Position numbers and translations under genes: made by a program. Positions 1-6,692 of a stretch of 8,794 nucleotides of DNA are shown here, in pieces. Under the pieces are notes generated by a model. The model did no database searches. It worked only from the letters and a program-made list of their open reading frames with translations, and was not told the DNA's origin. Source of the DNA: DAIPKP01 sp964539095 (lineage in GTDB: Bacteria > Synergistota > Synergistia > Synergistales > Aminiphilaceae). Position 1 is the stretch's first letter; each line of letters starts with the position of its first letter. The DNA lies in NCBI GenBank assembly GCA_964539095.1, contig CAZIFL010000061.1, forward strand, positions 1-8,794, read 5' to 3'.

Positions 1-122
1 CTCCAGCTCCCGGATTTCAGCCGAAGTCACAATATAAGCAGGAATGATGCACTAGGCATTTTTCCGCTGTCCCGCCCCGTTAATTGCTTATTTTTACACG
101 TTTTTATGAAAGAAGAAAACGC

Positions 123-153
123 TTGACTTTGCCACAGTGTTAGAGCTTATACT
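123..153 (+). promoter_or_regulatory. Candidate sigma-70 promoter for the large exported protein gene
   Basis: A TTGACT box (123-128, five of six matches to the -35 consensus) and a TATACT box (148-153, five of six matches to the -10 consensus) are separated by 19 bp, slightly longer than the preferred 17. AT-rich sequence with T and A runs lies just upstream (about 85-118) and could act as an UP-like element. Transcription would start near 160, leaving a leader of about 195 nt. The boxes are seen directly; activity is inferred. The long spacer suggests either a weak promoter or one helped by a regulator. Confidence 0.5.
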
Positions 154-171
154 CACAACAATTCATGTGAG
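152..171. promoter_or_regulatory. Inverted repeat overlapping the -10/+1 zone, candidate operator
   Basis: CTCACA (152-157) and TGTGAG (166-171) are perfect inverted 6-bp arms separated by 8 bp. The left arm overlaps the end of the -10 box, and the whole element covers the predicted transcription start. A protein bound here would block RNA polymerase, so a repressor site is the natural guess. I do not recognise the motif as the site of a specific regulator family. Arms this short can occur by chance, so the position is the main argument. Confidence 0.3.
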
Positions 172-270
172 CAAGCTCGCTGCGTAGTGGCGGAGAGTCT
201 GCTAGAAGATAATTTTTTTATGAAAAACGAGGGGAGGGGGATGGAAAGTTCTACGTAAAATTTCCGCAGG

Positions 271-305
271 AAGGGGCTTTGCTCTTGTGCCCTTTTACCG
301 GTAAA
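271..305 (+). promoter_or_regulatory. Leader hairpin followed by a 12-bp perfect palindrome
   Basis: Bases 271-277 (AAGGGGC) can pair with 289-295 (GCCCTTT), giving seven pairs including one G-U around an 11-nt loop. Directly overlapping its 3' arm is TTTACCGGTAAA (294-305), a perfect 12-bp palindrome. The two structures share bases and so could not form together in RNA. The palindrome could equally be a DNA site. No riboswitch consensus is recognisable. The elements sit about 50 nt ahead of the large gene's start codon, within the presumed leader. Confidence 0.25.
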
Positions 306-356
306 TGGAAGAGCAGGGTAGCGGTTCATGGCGAAAATTGAGAAAGAGGAAAGATT

Positions 357-3300
357 ATGAGAAGAGGGCTACTGCGCATTCTTGGAGATCACAGCGAAAG
401 CGGAAAGCTTTTCCTGCCGTACCGAAGAGGTCTTTTTTTCGGAATGATGGTTTTCATGTTTTTGATCCCTTTATCAGCCATGGCGGCGGAGGATCACATC
501 CAGCCTCTCGGTTCGGGGTACGAAAACGTGATCGTTCCGAAATACCGGGGATGGATTTCCTTTATGGATACCGACTACGGTCTCAAGAGCTTCCGGGGAC
601 AGGCGGATACTCTGGAAACTGACCTCTCGGGTTACTACGGTACGGATATGAAGGTTTCCGCCGCGGGAGATCTGGGAGTGAGTGGCACCGATGACAGCAA
701 AGTATTTTCCCAAACCCAGGCCTTCGGTGTGGTTCCCCAGACCCGGACCCTGGATCAGGATTTCATGGGGATGACCACCTTCAATAACGTACCCACGGGA
801 GTTTTCTGCACCTCCTATCTGACGAAACTGGATGACGACGGAGACGAAACGGAATTCTGGATGGAGCTTACCGGGCGTTCCGAGACCACCGGAACGGTGG
901 GGCGGATCGGCCGGGTTAAGGTCAGCGACATCTATCGGCCCTACTTTAAGTATAAATTTAACGCTGATTTGGAACATAAGGATGCTCCTGCTCTCGATCG
1001 GAACGTGGCCCACGATATGGTGGCCTGGGATTGGAATCAGGATGGCTATACGGACTGGGTGGTGACCTATCTCACGAACCCCAAGGGAGAGGCGAGTTGG
1101 GAGAACATGAAAATTGCCTTTCTCTTCGTGGATGGTCGCTCTCTCTACGAGGCCTGCCGCGGCATCGGTACCGTCCGGGTCTGGCAGGATAAGGATCATT
1201 TTCTCGAATTCACCACGGGGGGCGACGTGTACGGCGGACTGACAGCTGTCAAGCCGCCGAACAGCATTCGTGCCGCCCTGGGAGATATGAACGGGGACGG
1301 CAACCCCGAAGTGGCAGTCTACTACACCAAGGTACAGGGGTCCGATAACAACGAGAATGACGATCACTACAATCACTTGAGAGTTGCAAATATATTGTAT
1401 AACGGCAGTGATGCCCCCGTCTGGTCCTGGTTCTACGAGGATGATTCGGACGTGGGCATGTGGAGCCGGCAGTACGACAGCCTTACGGTTACTCTTGGAG
1501 ATCTTGACGGCGATGGATTTGATGAAATGATTACGCTTCATAGCCGATCCCAGGCGTTGTATCTCCACATTTTTAAAGTGGTGGATGGCAAGGTGAAGAA
1601 CATCGTGAATGAGGAGGTGGGAACCACCTCGGAATTGGCGGGCAAGTCCACCCCCGCGGTGGAGGCGGCCGTCGCCGATCTGGACGGGGATGGATTCAAC
1701 GAACTGGTATACGTTCATACCGAATCGGATCATGCTACCAGGCTTCGTATTAAGATTCAGAAATGGCCCGTGGCGGGTGGAGTGGTGGTTCTTTCCGGAG
1801 GAGGAACGCAATACAATTATAAACTTACCGATCTCGACAACGACTGGCGCATGGACAGCGATCACGCCCGATTTTCCATGGCCACGGGAATGTTTACCTA
1901 TCCCGAGACGGAAGTTCTCTCCGATCAGATTGGCCTTGTCACTACCCTGGACGGGTCTTCCGGCAGAAACGGCCTCCGCTGGGGTTTCTTTACCTGGAAT
2001 GCCTCTTCAGGGCTGAAACTGGTCGCCAAAGGAACCAAGGCGAATGCCCAGCTGGGTTGCAACGTGGTGCCCTTTATGGTTCCTGCGGATCTGGACGACG
2101 ACAGCATGGTGCTCGGAGAGCCCACGGGTTTCACCGTGTACGATAACATCGAGCCTGTGTTCGTTATCCAGGCGCCGCCTCGCCACTGGGATTCGGTGAT
2201 GGTGGGAGGAGAGGCGAAGATTATGGACGCCTTCGCGGTGCTCAACGGCTATTCCACCGCTCTGACCGGCAAGACCACCAATGCCCAGGGAGAGAGCGTC
2301 ACCAAGACAAGTTCCGGAAACTGGGGTGCCTCGGCGGGGGTTACCGTGTCGAAGGTCCATCACCGCAAGGACAGTACGCCGATTCTCACCACGGGGCTGA
2401 AATATGCGGGATCCGCGGCTTCGAAGAACACCAATACCGAAACGGTTACCACCAGCGTAAGCCTTTCCGCTACGGCCCAATACGACGACCAGATCTACTA
2501 TCGGGCGAATACCCACGACGTGTGGCGCTACCCCGTTCTCTCTCCCGCATCCCAGGCTTTCGTGACGGACGGAGATACTACCTACCGCAAATACGTGCAG
2601 TTCATCGTTCCCCAGGTGATCGAATCGAGTTTTGTCCCCACCGCAGGCAAGGAGGTGGATTGGTACGAACCCTGGCACAACGGGCTGAACCTCTTCTCCT
2701 ATCCCCGGCATCTGGAGCAGACCCGGGACTTCCCTCAGGGAGCGTCCAGCAAACCCGACGACGATTTCTGGAAGGATATCAACGGCCTTGTTCTCGCGAA
2801 AAGCACGGGGCAGATTATGGGGAACGTGGACAGCACCCAGGCGAACTTCACCATGGAGATCAAAGAACATGAGGAAGACCTCAAGTCTCTCAAAAACACC
2901 ATCTCCGCTTACGCGAATCTTAATTTTCCCTCCCGGGGTAAATTCATTTCGGTGACGGGTAACTTCAGTCTGAACGGGGATTACTCCTACGGAACGGATA
3001 CCATCACCACCTCGGATAAAAGCCGGCTCGGGGGCATTACCGTCTCCTGGCCCGGGGTTTCGAGCTACGTAAGTCCTTCGGGTTTGACTCCCTCAGATCA
3101 ACAGTTCACCGTGGATGCCGCCATCTACACCAGCGATTCCGGAGTGGTCTCCTTTGCCTACGCCGTGTCCAGCCTTTACAAGAAATATTCCGCCCTCTGG
3201 GGTGACACATCCCCCTACAACACCACCGCAGATCCCGCTCTCAACCTTCCGCGCCAGTGGGTTATCAACGGAGGGAAGTGGCAGGCAAATCCCTATCCCG

Positions 3301-4280
3301 GCGATGCGAGCCGGCTACGGGGGATTCTTTTCCAGGAAGCCTCCCTGGTAGCTTCCGGCGGCGTTTATGGAGATGCGTTGCCTATGAATACCGAGGTGCA
3401 CGCCACACTGCGGGTTTACAACTACAGTTTTGTCGGTACCGAGGCGGTGACGGTGGAACTTAGCTTCCAGCCCATTACATCCACTCACGAGGATCCGGAT
3501 ATTTCCAAGGCTTCTCCGCTGGGTTCCACCACCATTCCCTCCATTCCGGGGCGTGACAGCGGGACCAGCAACAACTGGCAGGATTTCGGCATTGTTTTCA
3601 CAACCCACAGTACCCAGACCATGGGCTATCTCCACGTGAAGCTTTCCACCGAGGGGGGCAATCTTCAGACCGATAACGATGCGGGGCAGATCCTTGTGGG
3701 GGTCTATGATCCCGCTCAGAGCGCCTTCGGAACCCTGCAGGCAGTTCCGGCGGATGGGGGAGGACGCCTCCTTAAGGCTGCCGCCTCGGGAAAGAGTCTC
3801 TCTCTCGTGGAGAGTTCTCTGTCCGTGAGGCTCCTGAACGAGGATGGTACACTGGGAGAGGAGACAAATCGTCTCGACCCTGGGCAGACTGCGGTGGTGC
3901 AGGCCACGGTCCGCTTTACCGATGCGGAAGGCGGGGAGAAGAGTTCCCTTCTCAATACCTCTGTATATCTGCGCAACGATAAGGGAATTCTGAGTCATAG
4001 AGTTCTTCCACTGCTGGAGAACGGCGTGGATTGCCCTGTCCAGATGCTGTATACCGCTCCGGATACCCACCAGATTGTATCCCTCCGGATGATTGCTACT
4101 ACCCCTCTTCTGCCGGCTGCGGAGGATGAGAATCCTGAAGGGCGCAGCATTGCCACCACTCTCACCGTGGGGAATCCCGATTCCGGAGGCGGTTCCGGGG
4201 GATGTGCTTTCGGATTGTATCCGGGAGCGGTTCTTCTTATCCTGCCTCTCTTGTGGTTTTTGAAAAAGCCCCGTATCTGA
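357..4280 (+). CDS. Large exported FG-GAP/VCBS-repeat surface protein with Synergist-CTERM-like sorting tail
   Basis: Protein of 1307 aa, probably displayed on the cell surface or processed from the envelope; its activity is unknown. The ATG at 357 is preceded by GAGGA at 346-350, six bases away, and an in-frame TGA at 339-341 blocks any earlier start. An ATG at 444 would give a shorter signal peptide but has a poorer ribosome site. The N-terminus is an export signal with a long basic n-region (about residues 1-29), a hydrophobic core (30-41) and a likely AMA cleavage site near residue 43. Asp-rich FG-GAP/VCBS-like calcium motifs occur near residues 223 (DWNQDG), 308 (GDMNGDG), 379 (GDLDGDG) and 439 (ADLDGDG), with degenerate copies near 490 and 576, suggesting a beta-propeller. 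An APPRHWD motif (606-612) opens a Ser/Thr-rich beta-type region to about 985 that I cannot assign. Two Ig-like/CARDB-like modules follow (about 1000-1114 and 1140-1273). The end is a Gly/Ser linker, GGC, a hydrophobic segment and a basic KKPR tail. It stands alone between a promoter-like region and a strong hairpin. Confidence 0.9.
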   Translation: MRRGLLRILGDHSESGKLFLPYRRGLFFGMMVFMFLIPLSAMAAEDHIQPLGSGYENVIVPKYRGWISFMDTDYGLKSFRGQADTLETDLSGYYGTDMKVSAAGDLGVSGTDDSKVFSQTQAFGVVPQTRTLDQDFMGMTTFNNVPTGVFCTSYLTKLDDDGDETEFWMELTGRSETTGTVGRIGRVKVSDIYRPYFKYKFNADLEHKDAPALDRNVAHDMVAWDWNQDGYTDWVVTYLTNPKGEASWENMKIAFLFVDGRSLYEACRGIGTVRVWQDKDHFLEFTTGGDVYGGLTAVKPPNSIRAALGDMNGDGNPEVAVYYTKVQGSDNNENDDHYNHLRVANILYNGSDAPVWSWFYEDDSDVGMWSRQYDSLTVTLGDLDGDGFDEMITLHSRSQALYLHIFKVVDGKVKNIVNEEVGTTSELAGKSTPAVEAAVADLDGDGFNELVYVHTESDHATRLRIKIQKWPVAGGVVVLSGGGTQYNYKLTDLDNDWRMDSDHARFSMATGMFTYPETEVLSDQIGLVTTLDGSSGRNGLRWGFFTWNASSGLKLVAKGTKANAQLGCNVVPFMVPADLDDDSMVLGEPTGFTVYDNIEPVFVIQAPPRHWDSVMVGGEAKIMDAFAVLNGYSTALTGKTTNAQGESVTKTSSGNWGASAGVTVSKVHHRKDSTPILTTGLKYAGSAASKNTNTETVTTSVSLSATAQYDDQIYYRANTHDVWRYPVLSPASQAFVTDGDTTYRKYVQFIVPQVIESSFVPTAGKEVDWYEPWHNGLNLFSYPRHLEQTRDFPQGASSKPDDDFWKDINGLVLAKSTGQIMGNVDSTQANFTMEIKEHEEDLKSLKNTISAYANLNFPSRGKFISVTGNFSLNGDYSYGTDTITTSDKSRLGGITVSWPGVSSYVSPSGLTPSDQQFTVDAAIYTSDSGVVSFAYAVSSLYKKYSALWGDTSPYNTTADPALNLPRQWVINGGKWQANPYPGDASRLRGILFQEASLVASGGVYGDALPMNTEVHATLRVYNYSFVGTEAVTVELSFQPITSTHEDPDISKASPLGSTTIPSIPGRDSGTSNNWQDFGIVFTTHSTQTMGYLHVKLSTEGGNLQTDNDAGQILVGVYDPAQSAFGTLQAVPADGGGRLLKAAASGKSLSLVESSLSVRLLNEDGTLGEETNRLDPGQTAVVQATVRFTDAEGGEKSSLLNTSVYLRNDKGILSHRVLPLLENGVDCPVQMLYTAPDTHQIVSLRMIATTPLLPAAEDENPEGRSIATTLTVGNPDSGGGSGGCAFGLYPGAVLLILPLLWFLKKPRI

Positions 4281-4340
4281 ACATCTTAGAGAAGGAAGGA
4301 AGATCCTGAAAAAATCTGCAACAATATGCAAAAACATGCT

Positions 4341-4382
4341 ACAGCAAAGGAGCCGGGGCCTAGTGCCTGGCTCCTTTGCTGT
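4341..4382 (+). terminator. Strong stem-loop after the exported protein gene, likely terminator
   Basis: Bases 4341-4354 (ACAGCAAAGGAGCC) and 4369-4382 form a perfect 14-bp stem. The loop can extend it by one G-U and two G-C pairs, leaving an 8-nt apical loop. It sits 60 bases after the stop of the exported protein gene and about 125 bases before the ABC binding-protein gene. It is not a textbook Rho-independent terminator: the downstream side lacks an immediate T-run (the nearest is TTTT at 4395-4398). The upstream flank is A-rich, which would give T-rich sequence when read on the minus strand. It may therefore end transcription imperfectly, protect the 3' end of the message, or do both. Confidence 0.6.
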
Positions 4383-4505
4383 GACAGATTCCTATTTTGG
4401 GAATAACACCGAAAAAAGGAGATCCGTGGTAGCACAAATTGAAAAAGCGTGTTACCATCGGTTCGATTTCTAGAACCCCAGATTTATGACGAGGAGTGAT
4501 TTTTC
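4383..4505 (+). promoter_or_regulatory. Leader of the ABC importer operon, promoter not clearly resolved
   Basis: This stretch should contain the promoter of the importer genes. A TTGAAA box is present at 4439-4444, but the sequence 17 bp further on (TTCGAT, 4462-4467) is a poor -10, so I assign no firm promoter. GGTTC (4460-4464) can pair with GAACC (4473-4477) in a small hairpin. No Fur, DtxR or cobalamin-riboswitch consensus is recognisable, so metal or vitamin control is not shown by sequence. The ribosome site GAGGAG at 4491-4496 lies nine bases before the ATG at 4506. Confidence 0.3.
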
Positions 4506-5621
4506 ATGTTTTTTGGTAAAAAAACAACACTTTTTTTTGCAGTCTTCCTGTTCCTTTGGGTTTCTCCCTGTTGTGCTGCGGGGGGAACTGTCACCATTAC
4601 CGATTCTCTTGGCCGTACCGTGGAGGTTCCCCAGCCCCTGGATCGGGTGATTATCTCCGGCTCTGGAGGATTACGGCTTCTTACGTACCTTCAGGCTCTG
4701 GATAGGGTGGTTGGGGTGGATTCTGCGGAGGGGCGCTCGTCCATTATCCAGGCGAAGCCCTATATTATTGCGCATCCTGAACTCAAGGAGCTGCCAATTT
4801 TTGGTGAGTTTCGGGGGCGGGATAACCCGGAGCTGATCGCGGGGCTCTCTCCCCAGCCCCAGGTGATCTTTAAGGTCTCTCCCCGGTCTGGGCCTTCTCC
4901 GGATGACCTTACCGCCAAGACGAGTATTCCCGTGGTGGGGCTTGAGTACGGCAATCTTGCAAATGAGAAAGAAAATCTCTATACCACTCTTCGCCTTCTC
5001 GGTTCCCTTTTGGGTAAGGATGATAGGGCGGAGGAGGTTATCGCCTTTTTTGAAGGCCACATGCAAGAACTTTCCCGTCGGACCGCAGATATCCCCGAGG
5101 ATCAGCGTCCTTCCTGCTATGTGGGAGGGGTGGCTCACCAAGGCCCCCACGGCTTTAGCTCCACAGAGCCCGGCTATCCTCCCTTTACCTATACGGGGGC
5201 AAAGAACATCGCGGCGGATCTTGCCACAGGGAAGTCCGAGAACATCCATATCTCCAGGGAAAAACTTCTGGAGTGGGATCCCGAGGTGATCTTTCTGGAT
5301 CTCTCCACCCTTACGGGGGGAGAGGAGGCGAACGCCCTCTTTCAGCTTCGTCATGATCCCGTCTTTCAGGCTCTGGGGGCGGTGCAGCGGGGAGCCGTCT
5401 ACGGGGTGCTTCCCTACAACTCCTACAGCATCAACTTCGGCTCTGTTTTGGCAGATGGCTACTTCGTGGGAAAGGTCCTCTACCCCGGAGCCTTCGAGGA
5501 TGTGGATCCCGGAGAGATGGCGGACGATATTTATACCTTCTTGGTGGGAAAGCCCGTTTTTTCCCTTATGAACGAAGCCTTTTCGGGGATGGTCTTCCGC
5601 CCCCTCTCTCTGGAGGAGTAG
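4506..5621 (+). CDS. ABC importer periplasmic binding protein, iron-chelate/cobalamin class
   Basis: This 371-aa exported protein captures the substrate in the periplasm and delivers it to the permease encoded next door. Residues 1-25 form a signal peptide: KK, a long hydrophobic core, then SPCCAAGG. The Cys pair at 22-23 is not a proper lipobox because Pro precedes the first Cys, so signal peptidase I cleavage after Ala25 seems more likely than lipidation. The mature start, with TDSLGRTVEVP and a DRV motif, is typical of class III binding proteins of the FepB/BtuF type. Also characteristic of iron-type members are a GPHGFSSTEPGYPPF segment (about 213-227) and YNSYSINFG followed by GKVLYPGAF (from 304). 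The substrate cannot be fixed from sequence: ferric siderophore, other iron chelate, heme or corrinoid are all open. SD GAGGAG lies nine bases before the ATG. The permease gene starts four bases after the stop, so this heads a three-gene operon. A7 and T8 runs lie in the first twelve codons. Confidence 0.88.
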   Translation: MFFGKKTTLFFAVFLFLWVSPCCAAGGTVTITDSLGRTVEVPQPLDRVIISGSGGLRLLTYLQALDRVVGVDSAEGRSSIIQAKPYIIAHPELKELPIFGEFRGRDNPELIAGLSPQPQVIFKVSPRSGPSPDDLTAKTSIPVVGLEYGNLANEKENLYTTLRLLGSLLGKDDRAEEVIAFFEGHMQELSRRTADIPEDQRPSCYVGGVAHQGPHGFSSTEPGYPPFTYTGAKNIAADLATGKSENIHISREKLLEWDPEVIFLDLSTLTGGEEANALFQLRHDPVFQALGAVQRGAVYGVLPYNSYSINFGSVLADGYFVGKVLYPGAFEDVDPGEMADDIYTFLVGKPVFSLMNEAFSGMVFRPLSLEE

Positions 5622-5624
5622 CCT

Positions 5625-6692
5625 GTGCATCTTGAGGGGCATGCCCTTTCCCCGGCATACGAAAAGCATCTCTGGAAAAAGAGGTTTTTCCTGCTTTTTC
5701 TCGCCGGAACGAGCTTGGTGCTCCTGGTCTTTTCCGTGGGTACCGGGGCGGTCTCCATTCCTCCTCTGGAGGTAGTGAAGGCGCTTGCGGGAAGGGGGGA
5801 GGCGCGCTGGAGCCTTATCATCTGGAAGATCCGGCTTCCTCAGGCTCTGGCGGCCTTTCTGGCGGGGGGTGGGCTCTCTCTGGCGGGGGTGGTGATGCAG
5901 TCGGTACTGCGGAATCCCCTGGGATCTCCCTTTACCCTGGGAATCTCGAACGCCGCAGCCTTCGGTGCCGCCTTTTCCATCATTGTTCTGGGCTCCGGGA
6001 GCATGCAGAGTAGCGCCGCGGATGCGGTAATCATTACATCTCCCTTTCTCACCACGGGCATGGCCTTTGCCGCCGCTCTGGGGTGTATGGTGGTGGTTCT
6101 GGCGGTAGCCTCCGCCAGCCGGGGAACTCCCGAGGCCATGATCCTGGCGGGGGTGGCGTTGAGTTCTCTTTTTACGGCGGGAACCATGTTTCTGCAGTAC
6201 TTTGCCCGGGATGAGCAGCTGGCGGCAACGGTCTTCTGGACCTTCGGGGATGTGGGGCGAGCGGTCTGGAGAGATATCCCCCTTCTGGCGGGGCTTCTCG
6301 GGATCTCGCTACTTCTTTTTTTCTTCCGCCGCTTCGATCTGAACGCCCTGGATTGCGGGGATGAGGCGGCCCTCTCTCTGGGGGTTCCGGCTCCCCGCAT
6401 ACGCCTGGAGGCCATGGTGGTAACCTCTCTTCTTGCGGCGGTCACCGTGGCCCTTCTGGGGGTTATCGGTTTTGTGGGGCTCGTCTGCCCCCATATGCTG
6501 CGGCGGATTCTCGGTTCGGATCACCGTTTTCTGCTCCCCGGGTCGGTGCTGCTGGGGGGGATGCTTCTCATGGGGGCGGATGTGGGGGCCCGGCTGATCT
6601 TTGCTCCTCGGGTTCTCCCAGTCTCTATCTTTACCGCCTTTCTCGGGGCTCCGGTATTTCTCGCCCTTATCGCTCGGAGGCGACGCCTATGA
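5625..6692 (+). CDS. ABC importer permease, FecCD/BtuC family
   Basis: This 355-aa polytopic inner-membrane protein would dimerise to form the channel of the importer. The chosen start is GTG at 5625: GGAGGAG (5612-5618) lies six bases upstream inside the last codons of the binding-protein gene, so translation is probably coupled. A basic N-terminal stretch (residues 1-20) precedes the first membrane segment. Family hallmarks are visible: IWKIRLPQ (about 66-73), then the GGGLSLAGVVMQ and LRNPLGSP motifs (81-102). Near the C-terminus is the IGFVGLVCPH motif (about 280-290), which forms the cytoplasmic coupling region contacting the ATPase, followed by GSDHRFLLP. Glycine-rich helices and a basic RRRR tail complete the family pattern, and the length is normal for the family. 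The final codons overlap the ATPase start by four bases (ATGA). Family membership is certain; the transported ligand is not shown. Confidence 0.93.
   Translation: MHLEGHALSPAYEKHLWKKRFFLLFLAGTSLVLLVFSVGTGAVSIPPLEVVKALAGRGEARWSLIIWKIRLPQALAAFLAGGGLSLAGVVMQSVLRNPLGSPFTLGISNAAAFGAAFSIIVLGSGSMQSSAADAVIITSPFLTTGMAFAAALGCMVVVLAVASASRGTPEAMILAGVALSSLFTAGTMFLQYFARDEQLAATVFWTFGDVGRAVWRDIPLLAGLLGISLLLFFFRRFDLNALDCGDEAALSLGVPAPRIRLEAMVVTSLLAAVTVALLGVIGFVGLVCPHMLRRILGSDHRFLLPGSVLLGGMLLMGADVGARLIFAPRVLPVSIFTAFLGAPVFLALIARRRRL

Larger units (their letters stand above)
1..356. other. Non-coding upstream region of the large exported protein gene
   Basis: No convincing gene lies here. The first ~120 bases are AT-rich, followed by a sigma-70-like promoter, an inverted repeat and a leader of roughly 195 nt before the first gene, each listed separately where supportable. 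On the minus strand, bases 30 to 1 read as a GTG followed by nine open codons (MTSAEIRELE). This could be the first residues of a divergent gene running out of the window, but there is no SD site and ten codons prove nothing. An ATG at 220 opens a 12-codon frame (stop at 256-258) with no good ribosome site; I do not call it. An upstream start for the large gene in its own frame is excluded by a TGA at 339-341. Confidence 0.6.

Noticed and set aside
1..30. Possible first ten codons of a divergent minus-strand gene (GTG at 30, MTSAEIRELE)
   Set aside because: The peptide looks natural, but there is no SD site and it is too short to judge without sequence left of the window.
474..1865. A 463-codon open frame on the minus strand inside the large exported protein gene
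   Set aside because: Its translation is rich in His, Ile, Arg and Gly with no recognisable domain, and it mirrors the GC-biased codons of the + strand gene, which has clear signal peptide and FG-GAP motifs.
3315..4337. A 340-codon minus-strand open frame over the C-terminal part of the large gene
   Set aside because: It has low-complexity composition, no domain, and begins within the A-rich flank next to the hairpin. It is an antisense shadow of a well-supported gene.
4326..4406. Small frame of 26 codons (ATG at 4326, TAA at 4404-4406)
   Set aside because: It lies across the 14-bp hairpin, has no properly spaced ribosome site and has an implausible composition.
4456..4480. tRNA T-arm-like GGTTCGATT sequence
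   Set aside because: No acceptor, D or anticodon arms can be built around it; it is part of a simple 5-bp inverted repeat.
4383..4505. Cobalamin riboswitch or metal-regulator box ahead of the importer
   Set aside because: I looked for the conserved B12-box and for Fur or DtxR-type palindromes and saw none. The gap is also short for a B12 riboswitch.
4671..5669. A 332-codon minus-strand open frame over the binding-protein gene
   Set aside because: It is opposite a gene with strong family motifs; its own translation shows none.
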